Source of the DNA: Methanospirillum stamsii | GTDB lineage: Archaea > Halobacteriota > Methanomicrobia > Methanomicrobiales > Methanospirillaceae | NCBI RefSeq assembly: GCF_046244385.1 | Contig: NZ_CP176366.1 | Span: forward strand, 868,001 to 932,000 | Length of the DNA: 64,000 bases | Reading direction: 5' to 3' | Part shown: piece by piece, positions 34,140-43,826 of the stretch | Layout: each line of letters begins with the position of its first letter | How positions within the stretch are numbered: position 1 is the first letter of the stretch | Made by a program: the position numbers and the translations under genes | Notes under the pieces: model-generated | Seen by the model: only the letters and a program-made list of their open reading frames with translations | Database searches by the model: none | Told to the model about the DNA's origin: nothing

Positions 34140-35073
34140 CAAAAAGATCCTCTGTTCCCAATGTAACAACCCGGCAGTATTCCTTGACCGGGAAAAGAAG
34201 ACCCACCTCTGTAAAGATCATCTCATCCAATCTGTCGAAGAAGAGGTCATGAGGTACCTTAACACCATCAGTGACCTTCCGGAGACTATCGGGATAGCTT
34301 TCAGTGGTGGCAAAGACAGCACTGCATTACTCACCGTCTTCTCGAGGATCAAAGCGGACATTCCCTGCCGGTTCATTGCCCTGACTGTGGATGAAGGAAT
34401 TGAGGGATACCGGCAGGATACCATCAGGGCTGCAGAAGATACATGCAGCAAACTGGGAGTCAAGCACCATATCATCTCATTTTCGGATATTTTTGGCTCA
34501 TCACTGGATACGCTCGTCTCTGAATCTGACCGGAATGCCTGCACAATCTGCGGAATACTCAGGCGTCGGGCACTTGAAATCCTGGCACGTGAACAAGGTA
34601 TCCGGGTTATCGCAACCGGCCACAACCAGGATGATCATGCACAGACAGCTCTTATGAATGCAATCACTGGAGATGTGAAGAAAGTCTTTGCCGGATACGG
34701 GCCTTCGACATGGTATGCACGGAGGATAAAACCATTTGCACGCGTCAGTGAACGTGAAGTAACCCTTTATGCCATGCTTACCGGTTTTTTCCGGGATCTT
34801 CCGGAATGCCCCTATGCCATAACATCACTCCGGGGAGAGGTAAGAACCCTGCTTTACCGGTATGAGCGGGAGCATCCGGGGGCGATGAGAAATGCAGCTC
34901 TTTGCGAAGAAGAACTCCGGGAAAAACTGGGTGGAACTTTCAGGCGGGAGCCATACCAGACATGTACCGGTTGTGGATGGCCGGGGTCAGGAAAAATTTG
35001 CCAGGTCTGCATGGTGCTCCGGAGGCCATCATTAGATAACGATCCTCATCAGGTAAGGGAACAAACCAGATAG
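34129..35073 (+). CDS. TtuA/NcsA (CTU1)-type tRNA thiolation enzyme
   Basis: The 314-residue protein has the layout of TtuA/NcsA: an N-terminal zinc-finger (CSQCNN, then HLCKDH), the PP-loop AFSGGKDSTALL (near residue 57), a catalytic-site Cys pair in ACTICGILRRRAL (near residue 141), ATGHNQDDHAQT, a second Cys and a C-terminal zinc finger (CTGCGWPGSGKICQVC). It adenylates a tRNA wobble uridine and inserts sulfur. It sits between its likely sulfur carrier and IscS. Confidence 0.88.
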   Translation: MADNKKILCSQCNNPAVFLDREKKTHLCKDHLIQSVEEEVMRYLNTISDLPETIGIAFSGGKDSTALLTVFSRIKADIPCRFIALTVDEGIEGYRQDTIRAAEDTCSKLGVKHHIISFSDIFGSSLDTLVSESDRNACTICGILRRRALEILAREQGIRVIATGHNQDDHAQTALMNAITGDVKKVFAGYGPSTWYARRIKPFARVSEREVTLYAMLTGFFRDLPECPYAITSLRGEVRTLLYRYEREHPGAMRNAALCEEELREKLGGTFRREPYQTCTGCGWPGSGKICQVCMVLRRPSLDNDPHQVREQTR

Positions 35074-35082
35074 GGACAGACA

Positions 35083-36270
35083 ATGGCCAGTGAAAAGACT
35101 GTATACATGGATCATAGTGCTACAACAGCCACGGATCCTGAAGTGGTGCAGGCCATGCTCCCATGGTATTCCCAATCCTATGGAAATCCATCATCAATAT
35201 ACCGGTTGGCTGGAATTTCAAGAGTAGCAATTGATGAGGCAAGAGCAAAGGTTGCAACAGCCATCGGTGCAAAACCGGATGAGATTTTTTTTACATCGGG
35301 AGGGACTGAATCAGATAACTGGGCTCTCATCGGCACTGCATTTTCACACAAGGGAAAAGGAAACCATATCATTACCACGGCGATAGAACATCACGCAATT
35401 CTGCACACCTGTGAATACCTTAAAAAACAGGGATTTGATATCACCTACCTCCCGGTTGATGAATATGGTCAGGTCAGGATGGAGGATCTGAAAGCAGCAA
35501 TAACAGACAGGACCATCCTGGTATCCGTGATGTTTGCGAACAATGAGATCGGAACAATAGAACCGGTTTCGGAAATCGGGAAATTATGCAGGGAGCAAGG
35601 CATACTTTTCCACACCGATGCAGTCCAGGCAATAGGTAATGTTCCCATCAATGTTGCTACCATGAACATTGACCTGCTCTCTCTTTCCGGACACAAGTTC
35701 TATGGCCCGAAAGGAACTGGCGCCCTGTATATCAGGAAAGGAATCAGGATTGACAGCTTTCTGCACGGTGGAGCACAGGAAAAGAGAAAACGGGCAGGGA
35801 CAGAGAATGTTCCGGGTATTGTCGGACTTGGTGCTGCAATAGAAAAGGCAGTCCGGGACCAGGATTTAAAAACAAGCAGGATACGGGACTTACGGAACCG
35901 ATTGCTTGAGCGGATTCTCACGGAAATCCCGAATTGCAGATTGAACGGCCATAAAACAGAGAGACTTCCGGGAAACATCAATATATGTTTTGAGTTTATC
36001 GAGGGTGAATCCCTGCTTCTTCTTCTAGACCATGCAGGAATCGCTGCTTCAACCGGGAGTGCCTGTTCGTCCGGGTCACTTGAACCATCCCACGTTCTCA
36101 TGGCAATCGGTGTCCCGATTGAGATTGCACATGGGTCACTCAGGCTTACTCTTGGCATTGAGAACACAGAAGATGATATCAACTATGTTAGTGAAGAAAT
36201 TAAAAAAGCAGTAGAGAAACTCCGTTCCATATCACCCCTGTATGCTGATTACCTGAAAAAGAGGTCATAA
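35083..36270 (+). CDS. iscS: cysteine desulfurase IscS/NifS
   Basis: PLP enzyme (395 residues) that removes sulfur from cysteine. It has the N-terminal MDHSATTATDPEV motif, HHAILHTCEYL, the PLP lysine in SLSGHKFYGPKG and the catalytic cysteine in STGSACSSGSLEPSH near residue 327. It follows the tRNA thiolation gene by 9 bases and precedes iscU by 2, so one sulfur source probably serves both tRNA thiolation and Fe-S assembly. Confidence 0.95.
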   Translation: MASEKTVYMDHSATTATDPEVVQAMLPWYSQSYGNPSSIYRLAGISRVAIDEARAKVATAIGAKPDEIFFTSGGTESDNWALIGTAFSHKGKGNHIITTAIEHHAILHTCEYLKKQGFDITYLPVDEYGQVRMEDLKAAITDRTILVSVMFANNEIGTIEPVSEIGKLCREQGILFHTDAVQAIGNVPINVATMNIDLLSLSGHKFYGPKGTGALYIRKGIRIDSFLHGGAQEKRKRAGTENVPGIVGLGAAIEKAVRDQDLKTSRIRDLRNRLLERILTEIPNCRLNGHKTERLPGNINICFEFIEGESLLLLLDHAGIAASTGSACSSGSLEPSHVLMAIGVPIEIAHGSLRLTLGIENTEDDINYVSEEIKKAVEKLRSISPLYADYLKKRS

Positions 36271-36272
36271 CC

Positions 36273-36701
36273 ATGTATAGTGAAAAAGTAATGGACCATT
36301 TTATGAACCCCCGCAACCAGGGAGAAATCCCAGATGCCGATGGTGTTGGGGAGGTTGGAAACCCGTCATGCGGGGATATCATGCGGATTTTCATCAAGGT
36401 AAAAGACAATATCATCACCGATGTGAAGTTTCAGACTTTCGGGTGTGGTGCTGCCATTGCATCAAGCAGTATGGCAACCGAACTTATCAAGGGAAAGACC
36501 CTGGAAGAAGCCTGGGAGATGTCCAATAAGGCTGTTGTTGAGGCTCTTGAAGGACTACCACCAGTTAAGGTGCACTGCTCGGTGCTTGCAGAAGACGGGA
36601 TTCACCAGGCAATCAATGATTACCGGATAAAACAAGGACTTTCACCCTGGGAAGAAAAGGCCGGGCACGCCCACGGTCATGATGATGAATCCGGCGAATA
36701 A
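36273..36701 (+). CDS. iscU: Fe-S scaffold IscU/NifU N-terminal type
   Basis: Scaffold of 142 residues with the three ligand cysteines Cys33, Cys58 and Cys102 and Asp35 (GNPSCGDIM, TFGCGAAIA, KVHCSVL). The C-terminal tail GHAHGHDDES is His/Asp-rich and could bind metal, which is unusual for IscU. It is coupled to iscS by a 2-base gap. Confidence 0.94.
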   Translation: MYSEKVMDHFMNPRNQGEIPDADGVGEVGNPSCGDIMRIFIKVKDNIITDVKFQTFGCGAAIASSSMATELIKGKTLEEAWEMSNKAVVEALEGLPPVKVHCSVLAEDGIHQAINDYRIKQGLSPWEEKAGHAHGHDDESGE

Positions 36702-36788
36702 CCAATTTTTGATACCACTTTTCATCCTGGAAAGTCAGTAATTGCAAGGGTAAAGTTGTCGGGTGTCCCTGACAAATTAACGGTGACA

Positions 36789-38177
36789 TCAGTCACCAAT
36801 ATTCTGATCCCGAAGATTTCCCCGGACCATGGAGAAGAATATCCCCAGAATACAGAGCACGGAGAATAACTGAAACCCGATACTCATAGCACTCATAAGT
36901 TGTCCGGATACCTCCGGAGTAATCTCTACTTTTCCAACGACAACGGCGATTATCATCATCGCTATTCCCATCGAGAACATCTGGCCCAAAAGCCGCATCG
37001 TTCCAAGAGTTCCGGATGCAATCCCGTAATACCTTTTTTCTACCGAACTCATGATGGCATTAGTATTCGGAGACGAGAAGAGAGCATAACCAAGGCCAAT
37101 AACAGCGAGAATTACCATCAAAACAATCATGGAAGTTTCCGGGGAGAGAAAACTGAGTGCTATCAGACCGACCGCTATTACCGCCATTCCTGCAGAGGAT
37201 ATTTTTCCAGGCTCAATCCGGTCTGACAAGCTTCCAGCATATGATGAAAAAGCAGCCTGCACCACCGGTTGTGCGACCAGGATGAACCCAGCCTCTAATG
37301 ATCCAAATCCCCGGATATACTGAAGATAGAGACTTAAAAAGAACGTAATCGCAAAGGTAGAACCATAGTTGATGAGTGCGGCTAGATTGGAACAGGCAAA
37401 GACCCGGTTCTTACTGAATAACGAAAAATGAATCAAGGGATATTCTTCCCGATGGTCATGGAAAATGAATAATCCCATTATAATGAAACCAAGGGCCAGT
37501 GAGGCATATCCATGGATCTTTGGAAGCTCGGAAAATCCGATCATAATTGCGGTCAGACTGATACCATAAAGGAGGGCTCCTTTCAGGTCAAACCGTTCTC
37601 CGGCTGCATCTGCCCATTCTCCCCGGAGAAACAGCGATATCATGGCAATGATACAAAGACCTATGGGAATATTGATAAGAAAGATGCTACGCCATCCAAA
37701 CTCCGATACCAGGATACCTCCAAGAAATGGTCCGGCTGAAAGCCCAAGATAGACGGATGTTGTGTAGATTCCAAGCACTTTCCCTCGTTTCATGGGATTC
37801 GTAACCGAGGTCAGGATGGCAACTGCGGTTCCGTAGATCATGGCTGCACCGATTCCCTGTAATAACCGTGAGGAGAGGAGCATCTCTGAAGAAACCGAGA
37901 GGATCATAAGTCCGGATGCAATGGTAAAAACAGTAATTCCGATGTGAAGAACCTTTTTTCTCCCAAATATGTCACCAATTTTTCCAAAAGGAACCAGAAA
38001 TGCTGCAGAGGCCAGCAGGTAGATACTATTCAGCCAGCTCAGTGACACCGCATCAAGAGAAAATTCATCGGCGATGGAAGGCAGGGCAATATTAACCGCT
38101 GAAATATCAAAGGGAGTAAGAAAACCACAAAAAAGTGCGATGATTAAAGTATACAGAGGGATATCCGGCCGCTTCAT
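36789..38177 (-). CDS. MFS transporter, DHA2-like drug/efflux family
   Basis: The 462-residue protein has about 14 membrane segments. Family signatures are FDISAVNIALPSIADEF (segment 1), GRKKVLHIG after segment 2 and RLLQGIGAAMIYGTAVAIL (antiporter motif C-like). Probably a proton-driven exporter; substrate unknown. It is separate from thiM upstream, whose stop is 72 bases away. Confidence 0.85.
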   Translation of the reverse strand: MKRPDIPLYTLIIALFCGFLTPFDISAVNIALPSIADEFSLDAVSLSWLNSIYLLASAAFLVPFGKIGDIFGRKKVLHIGITVFTIASGLMILSVSSEMLLSSRLLQGIGAAMIYGTAVAILTSVTNPMKRGKVLGIYTTSVYLGLSAGPFLGGILVSEFGWRSIFLINIPIGLCIIAMISLFLRGEWADAAGERFDLKGALLYGISLTAIMIGFSELPKIHGYASLALGFIIMGLFIFHDHREEYPLIHFSLFSKNRVFACSNLAALINYGSTFAITFFLSLYLQYIRGFGSLEAGFILVAQPVVQAAFSSYAGSLSDRIEPGKISSAGMAVIAVGLIALSFLSPETSMIVLMVILAVIGLGYALFSSPNTNAIMSSVEKRYYGIASGTLGTMRLLGQMFSMGIAMMIIAVVVGKVEITPEVSGQLMSAMSIGFQLFSVLCILGIFFSMVRGNLRDQNIGD

Positions 38178-38248
38178 GAAGGGATGTAAATATCACCCGG
38201 CATGCTATGAAGGTTGTGAAATTATCCCGGAGTTTTTGCCTTGTGGTT

Positions 38249-39043
38249 TTACAGAACACGGACCCTTCCGTATTGGTTGACATCATCTCCGGTAACTGTC
38301 GCCATATGATCAAACAGGCGATATTTAAAGGAACCCGGACCAGCAGCATCAGCAGCAGCCCGTTCTCCGGCGATTCCAAATGCAGTGATTCCGGCGGCTG
38401 ATGACCGGAGATAATCAGAAAAGACTGCAGCACATGCCCCGATAATAGATGCCGCCATACATCCGGTTCCGGATAACCGACCCATGAAAGGATGACCATT
38501 TTCACACTGCATAATACAGTTCCCATCGCTGACAACATCGATAACCCCGCTCATTACAACGGTGCTGCCAAGCCTTTCCGCAAGTATCCGGGTAATTTCC
38601 ACCGGATCCCCGGACATTCCGCCTGAGTCAACTCCCCGGACCTCTGCCTGTATTCCGGCAAGGGTTCCGATTTCTCCGGCATTTCCCTTAAGTACCGAAA
38701 TTGGTAACTCCTGTATCATTCGCTGGGCGGTTTTGGTCCGAAAACTTGTAGCACCCGCACCGACCGGATCCAGGATGATAGGGAGACCCAGTTTTCCGGC
38801 AGCTTTTCCGGCAAGAAACATCCGGGTTATCTGCTGGCTGTCAAGAGTCCCGATGTTCAGGACAAGGGCTCCGGCCATAGATACCATCTCTTCAACCTCT
38901 TCCTCAGCATGGGCCATAACCGGAGAAGCACCGATGCAGAGAGTGATATTTGCACAATCGTTTACCGTGACGTAATTTGTAATATGATGAACGAGTGGGG
39001 TTTTTTCCCTTACAGAACTGATGAATTTTCCAAGCATTTCCAT
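38249..39043 (-). CDS. thiM: hydroxyethylthiazole kinase
   Basis: Ribokinase-like enzyme (264 residues) that phosphorylates the thiazole moiety in thiamine salvage. The N-terminal block PLVHHITNYVTVNDCANITL, GASPVMAHA, DPVGAGATSFR near residue 115 and the catalytic Cys in RLSGTGCMAASI near residue 185 are all present. The longer frame (to 39148) adds 35 non-family residues; the ATG at 39043 has GATGAGG at good spacing. Confidence 0.9.
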   Translation of the reverse strand: MEMLGKFISSVREKTPLVHHITNYVTVNDCANITLCIGASPVMAHAEEEVEEMVSMAGALVLNIGTLDSQQITRMFLAGKAAGKLGLPIILDPVGAGATSFRTKTAQRMIQELPISVLKGNAGEIGTLAGIQAEVRGVDSGGMSGDPVEITRILAERLGSTVVMSGVIDVVSDGNCIMQCENGHPFMGRLSGTGCMAASIIGACAAVFSDYLRSSAAGITAFGIAGERAAADAAGPGSFKYRLFDHMATVTGDDVNQYGRVRVL

Positions 39044-39195
39044 AGTATCCTCATCTCTTCTCACGAAAATGTTAAAAAACCATTCGGCACTGGTCCTTGA
39101 ATATTCCCTGAAGAAGTCCAATGATATAAACATATTCGGATCAATCACCTAAACTCATATGCATTTTCAATAGTGATGCAGGAAGAAATGAAAGA

Positions 39196-39864
39196 ATGAA
39201 TCACCCAAAAATCCATTTCATCGCTTTATGCGCCATTTTAACCATATTCTGTATAGTCATTGTATCAACAGCCGGAGCTTCAGAGCAGGGTATCGTAGTA
39301 ATCACTTACTCGTTCGACGGAAAAGAAATAGTCAGTGAGACTGAAATTTCATTTGAAGAGATTAATAGTACCATGACTTCCGTTGGAGATCCGGGAGGCG
39401 TAGAACTCTCATTCCAGGGGCCTACCTTCAAACCGGATAATCTCTGGGATGAGGACGCAACACTCAATGTTGACAATTTAAAAACACGCGTTATCGGAGT
39501 TCCGGTACGTGAGATTCTCGAGTATGCAGGGATTTCAGAAGATATTGAAAACATTACCTTTGTTGCTGATGATGGGTTTTCAAAGAAACTACCGGTAGAA
39601 AATGTATTCTCGGTTCCAGATGATCAGGGAGAAGTAATACTGGCATACTGGAATGCAGATGAAGGACTGCTTCCGGAGGAGAGTGGATATCGCATCTACT
39701 TTAACGCCCCTGACGGTCTTTATAGTAACACGGACATGAAAAATACTCTGCCTGAAGAATACTGGCACTTTTTCATGAATACCGCCGATAATACTGCATA
39801 TCCCTCTGCCAAGGGACTGTCTGTTGCAAAAGTAGTAGAAATACACGTGCAGTTGTCAGAGTAG
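39196..39864 (+). CDS. secreted protein with molybdopterin-oxidoreductase-like module
   Basis: The 222-residue protein has a signal peptide (residues 9-30), then one module with VSETEISFEEINSTMTSV, RVIGVPVREILEYAGI and GYRIYFNAPDGLY, and ends YPSAKGLSVAKVVEIHVQ. It is related to the 41450-42301 protein and to module B of the 43827 protein. In size and order of blocks these look like the beta-rich sulfite-oxidase/molybdopterin-binding fold, but no cofactor cysteine is visible. Likely surface-bound accessory protein of the wtp locus, from which it is transcribed convergently. Confidence 0.6.
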   Translation: MNHPKIHFIALCAILTIFCIVIVSTAGASEQGIVVITYSFDGKEIVSETEISFEEINSTMTSVGDPGGVELSFQGPTFKPDNLWDEDATLNVDNLKTRVIGVPVREILEYAGISEDIENITFVADDGFSKKLPVENVFSVPDDQGEVILAYWNADEGLLPEESGYRIYFNAPDGLYSNTDMKNTLPEEYWHFFMNTADNTAYPSAKGLSVAKVVEIHVQLSE

Positions 39865-39909
39865 AATACAACTCTCGTTTTCATTTTTCAAAAATGTGAA
39901 GGGTTATCC

Positions 39910-40917
39910 CTAAATTGGATAAGGCATTCCCAAGACATCACTATTATCACCAGTCAGTTCGGCAATAAATACCCTCGCTTCTTCCGGATGCTCTGCTAAT
40001 GCCGGGATACAGACAGCATATACAATAGGAGCACCAATACGGGTCAGATCAATTGTTGAAAACCTTTTAAAATTTAAATCTACAACTGCAGATTTGTAAT
40101 TATCAGCATATGAGGTGTTCCCAAGGTTGATAGCATCAGGAAGACTGATATATTTAAGATTCTCCCCCTCCGCTACACACCGGTACTCAAGAGCATAATC
40201 TATCCCACCGGTTTGAAGGAGTGATAACAGAAAGATACTGCCGTCCCGGATAGTGACTTTCCGCGAGGAGGGTTTCATTACATCCGGCAAAAGAATCTGT
40301 GTTACCAATTCATCCATTCGGACAGGAATACCGGGTGAAAATTGTCCGGTGTAGATGGTGTCCAGTATATCAGTCCGGTTATAAAACCGGTCAGCAAGTG
40401 CAAGAACCATAATTGCCCGGTAACCTGAAGCATCAAGAACCGGGTTTGCACAACCGAACCTGACATCAGGTTTCATCAGAATTTCATACCAGTTTTCAGT
40501 ACTTATTTCACCGGCATACGCACTCTTGTTCGTGTATGCCAGGACCATTTCTGTCCGGCCAAACAATTCATGAGAATCGGTCCAGTTTTTTTCCGACTTT
40601 GGCATTGGTCTGTACATCAGTATGGGGATCAGGGAGTCATCCGCAACTGCGACTATGTCAAACTGCCGGTTGAGATCAGTAACCTGCCTGATACACTGGA
40701 TGCTTCCATGACCCTCCACAAGAACATCAGTTTCCGGATATTTCTCTTCAAATCGTTTTTCAATCTGCTCGAAAGGGAGAAGGAGACTTCCGGCTGCTAA
40801 TACCCGAACCTGAGTTTTTTCTTCTCTCTCATCGGTGCATCCGGAAAAAAATAGAAAAATGATGAGACAGATGCAGAGTATACTTCCTAACGATGTAACT
40901 CCAGCTTTGAAACCCAT
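39910..40917 (-). CDS. wtpA: tungstate/molybdate ABC transporter substrate-binding lipoprotein
   Basis: The 335-residue protein starts with a lipoprotein signal (FFSGC near residue 26) and has the WtpA/ModA blocks RVLAAGSLLLPFEQIEKRFE, VEGHGSIQCIRQVTDL and FDIVAVADDSLIP near residue 85, then DASGYRAIMVL. It captures tungstate or molybdate outside the cell for the permease. The ATG at 40917 is preferred over an upstream GTG. It is last in a minus-strand operon and overlaps its neighbour by 31 bases. Confidence 0.87.
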   Translation of the reverse strand: MGFKAGVTSLGSILCICLIIFLFFSGCTDEREEKTQVRVLAAGSLLLPFEQIEKRFEEKYPETDVLVEGHGSIQCIRQVTDLNRQFDIVAVADDSLIPILMYRPMPKSEKNWTDSHELFGRTEMVLAYTNKSAYAGEISTENWYEILMKPDVRFGCANPVLDASGYRAIMVLALADRFYNRTDILDTIYTGQFSPGIPVRMDELVTQILLPDVMKPSSRKVTIRDGSIFLLSLLQTGGIDYALEYRCVAEGENLKYISLPDAINLGNTSYADNYKSAVVDLNFKRFSTIDLTRIGAPIVYAVCIPALAEHPEEARVFIAELTGDNSDVLGMPYPI

Positions 40918-41450
40918 TTCACCCACCCGCTTCCTTCTGTTATTACTCCAGGGTTTTCTGAGAGGAGAGCAAACCTGACCGGCCCTCCATCTTCTTCAGA
41001 AAGAGGTTTCCCATCAAGTTCGTACATCAAGACCGGAGTAATAATCTGATTCTCTGTTTCACTTAGATTTTCATCAAAGGTGATGTATCCTTCTCCTTTT
41101 AACTGAATATTATCTAGCACCCAGAGATACTCATCCGAACCATACAGATACAGACGACTGGTTTCATTCAATTCGCCCATGGGCCCGATGATATCAGACA
41201 ATAAAGCTCCAGTCCCGATATAAGGGCCATACCGTATTCCTGTAGTTGAGACAAGGTAGGCATGCCCGGTATAGGAAGGCATTTTTCGGATATCAGAGAG
41301 ACTCATGTGTTGAGTATTTCCATCCCATTCAAGAGTAAGATTCCAGTTTTCATCTCCGGTATTCTCATCGGTATCGTCTGTAATGCATCCAGACATAAAA
41401 AGAGAAAGCACAATAAGAGAGACTGCCAGCCATCCTGTCTTCTGATTCAT
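40887..41450 (-). CDS. lipoprotein with molybdopterin-oxidoreductase-like fold
   Basis: The 187-residue protein begins with a lipobox (FMSGC, Cys22). The mature part resembles the beta-rich module of molybdopterin-dependent oxidoreductases (GPYIGTGALLSDII, YLYGSDEYLWVL, GGPVRFALL and the final WVKWVSKLEL). No cofactor-binding cysteine is visible, so an enzyme role is unlikely. Placed between wtpA and a related surface protein, it may present or hold oxyanions. Function inferred only. Confidence 0.6.
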   Translation of the reverse strand: MNQKTGWLAVSLIVLSLFMSGCITDDTDENTGDENWNLTLEWDGNTQHMSLSDIRKMPSYTGHAYLVSTTGIRYGPYIGTGALLSDIIGPMGELNETSRLYLYGSDEYLWVLDNIQLKGEGYITFDENLSETENQIITPVLMYELDGKPLSEEDGGPVRFALLSENPGVITEGSGWVKWVSKLELHR

Positions 41451-42301
41451 TAAACCCTCCGGCTCATATAAAAAGCAGTTATTCCGACTAAACCTGAAAC
41501 AAGGAGTGAAAAAACTGATAAACCCGATGCAGGTGTCTTTGTTGGTTCCGGAATACTTTTTATCGGGGCACTTGGATCTCCGGTATATCCACCACGGTAA
41601 ATACGCACCTCATCAACCCATTTTGATGACAATCCGCTTGTTGAAGGATAAAGACCAGAATAAAAATACTGGGCTTTTGCAGGAAGCGTAATATTCATAT
41701 CAGTATTACCAAATACGTGTTTTCCGGTTTTTGGGTTTTCTGATGCACATATCATAAGACGCATACCAGTGAAGTATTCAGGAACATAACCCGTCCCCTG
41801 ACGTTCTCCAGCCCCACTTTCTGCTCCGTTATACCAGGCAATTGTCAGCGGACCGGCAAGATCAGGTGGAGATATGAGAAAATCAGGAGTGAACTGAATA
41901 TGGTATCCGTCTGATGCCTTAATCATCACTTCATCTCCTGTTGCAAGTCCACCGGCAAGATTGCAGATATCCACCACTGCCGTTCCTTTTATCGCTCCCA
42001 TATCACGAAGATTCACTGTCTCATTGGGATCCCAGGGGTCTCCCTTGAAAACCGGGCCCTGATGATAATAATGTGTTGTTCCGTCACCAATCACGGGAAG
42101 ATTCTGTTCCATCCACTGATAATCAAGCACTCGTTCAAAAGCAGTAGTGTTATTTTCAATTACCTGTATGGTCAGAGATGTTGTAGGGGCCCCAAAGGCA
42201 GGAGAAACCAGATTCAGTAGCAGGAAAAATGTCATCACAAGAAATGAGACTTCATGAATCCGGAAAGGGCTTTTTCCCCGCTTTTTTGTCTTAAAACTCA
42301 T
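41450..42301 (-). CDS. surface protein with molybdopterin-oxidoreductase-like module and C-terminal anchor
   Basis: The 283-residue protein has a signal segment (residues 17-38), one module (DYQWMEQNLPVIGDG, AIKGTAVVDICNLAGGLATG, GYHIQFTPDFL, GLSSKWVDEVRIYRG), then a Pro/Thr-rich spacer (PEPTKTPASG) and a C-terminal membrane segment ending in RRV, typical of archaeal surface anchors. The start at 42301 follows AGGTG and the wtpC stop. Its module aligns with module B of the 43827 protein and with the 39196 protein. Confidence 0.65.
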   Translation of the reverse strand: MSFKTKKRGKSPFRIHEVSFLVMTFFLLLNLVSPAFGAPTTSLTIQVIENNTTAFERVLDYQWMEQNLPVIGDGTTHYYHQGPVFKGDPWDPNETVNLRDMGAIKGTAVVDICNLAGGLATGDEVMIKASDGYHIQFTPDFLISPPDLAGPLTIAWYNGAESGAGERQGTGYVPEYFTGMRLMICASENPKTGKHVFGNTDMNITLPAKAQYFYSGLYPSTSGLSSKWVDEVRIYRGGYTGDPSAPIKSIPEPTKTPASGLSVFSLLVSGLVGITAFYMSRRV

Positions 42302-42326
42302 ATCGACACCTAAATTTAGAGATTTT

Positions 42327-42956
42327 TTATTCCACAAATTTTCCACCATCAATTATGATTCTGCGATTGCCCAGTACTTCTGCTTCATTCCGGTCATGGG
42401 TTACATGAATTATGGTCAGATCCCCCCGATCATGGAGAGAACACAAATCATTCCAAAGTGATCTCCGGGTCTCATGATCAAGGGCGCTGGCAGGCTCATC
42501 AAGCAATAACAGCTTCGGGTTTACCACAAGTGCCCGTGCAATAGCAACCCGTTGTTTTTCCCCGCCTGAAAGTTGTGCCGGAGAACGATCAAGCAGAGAG
42601 TCAATCCCCAGCATTCGGGCATAATCTGAAACAATACTATGAATTTCAGGATTATTCCTGAGCTTAAGACCATATCCGATATTTTCCCGGGCAGTCATAT
42701 GAGGGAAGAGGGAATAATCCTGGAATACAATAGAAATTCCTCTTTTTTCCGGAGGAAGAGAAGTTATATCAGCCCCATCCAGAATGATTGATCCGGATTC
42801 TGGTTTAAAAAACCCGGCAATTGTTTCAAGGAATACTGTTTTTCCAGAACCTGATCGACCGGTTATCACTACCCAATCATTATCTGAAACATCCAGGTTT
42901 TTCACTGGTAGTTCAAAACTACCGACCCTGACCAGAAGGTCTCTTATTCTTATCAT
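42327..42956 (-). CDS. wtpC: ABC transporter ATPase of the wtp locus
   Basis: Nucleotide-binding domain (209 residues) with Walker A GRSGSGKT (residues 33-40), Q-loop VFQDYS, signature LSGGEKQRVAIARAL and Walker B LLLLDEP, followed by the H-loop HVTHD. It lacks the C-terminal TOBE/regulatory domain of most molybdate/tungstate ATPases (usual length 340 or more). It overlaps the permease gene by four bases. Confidence 0.85.
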   Translation of the reverse strand: MIRIRDLLVRVGSFELPVKNLDVSDNDWVVITGRSGSGKTVFLETIAGFFKPESGSIILDGADITSLPPEKRGISIVFQDYSLFPHMTARENIGYGLKLRNNPEIHSIVSDYARMLGIDSLLDRSPAQLSGGEKQRVAIARALVVNPKLLLLDEPASALDHETRRSLWNDLCSLHDRGDLTIIHVTHDRNEAEVLGNRRIIIDGGKFVE

Positions 42957-43747
42957 CTGACCTCCGATAGCAGTCGTCCGCCCAATATCCGGATAAACAC
43001 AAAAAGAAGGAGAGAAAAGACTACCATGACAAATGCAACCGCCGTTGCAGCATAGAGTCCTCCGGTATTAAACCGCTGATAAATCAGAGTTGAAATAATC
43101 ATCGGGTGATAAGCAATCATCACAACTGCAGCAAACTCACTGACTCCCCTCCCCCAGGCCATGAGCCCTCCGGTAAGAATGTGACGAGTGGTCAGCGGAA
43201 GTGAAATCTGAACAAACGCTCTCCCAGGTGTTGCCCCAAGTGAGCGTGCTACCTGTTCCAGTCTGACCGGAACCCGACTGAATCCCTCGCGGACGGTATT
43301 AACGTAATACGGGACTGAAACAAAGAGCATTGCAATAATTATGCCTGCAATAGTCTCCTCAAACCTGATACCAACCAGCGATCCTGGCAGACCTAAAAGT
43401 CCCTGTCTCATACACAGGAGATACACAATAATGCCTGCAACGGTATGTGGAATGACAAGAGGAAGATCAATCAGGCCTTCTACCACGGATTTTAAAGGAA
43501 ACTTCTGTCTTGAAAGGAGATAGGCCAGGGGGGTACCAATTGCGAATAATATCAGAGTAGAACAGGCAGCAGCGGTAAAGGTCAGGAGAATCGAATCAAT
43601 AACAGAAGGATCCAAAATCGCATCAATAAATGTTTCCGGATCTGCAACCTGAAGCCCGGTCAGTACCAGAAGACCAAGAATGATGAGCAAAACCGGAAGA
43701 GATCCGGCAAAAATACAAACTGAAGTAAAAAGATCAGGACGATTCAT
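42953..43747 (-). CDS. wtpB: tungstate/molybdate ABC transporter permease
   Basis: Membrane permease (264 residues, about six segments) with the binding-protein-dependent transport (EAA-like) loop EQVARSLGATPGRAFVQISLPL near residue 183. Together with wtpA and wtpC it makes a complete importer. Separated from the surface protein gene upstream by 79 bases but on the same strand. Confidence 0.85.
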   Translation of the reverse strand: MNRPDLFTSVCIFAGSLPVLLIILGLLVLTGLQVADPETFIDAILDPSVIDSILLTFTAAACSTLILFAIGTPLAYLLSRQKFPLKSVVEGLIDLPLVIPHTVAGIIVYLLCMRQGLLGLPGSLVGIRFEETIAGIIIAMLFVSVPYYVNTVREGFSRVPVRLEQVARSLGATPGRAFVQISLPLTTRHILTGGLMAWGRGVSEFAAVVMIAYHPMIISTLIYQRFNTGGLYAATAVAFVMVVFSLLLFVFIRILGGRLLSEVR

Positions 43748-43826
43748 AAAAAAACAGAGGATTTGAATTTTTCATTTCACTTCCCCGTCAGATACTGATT
43801 CGTATGCGAAATCAGACATCACCCAT

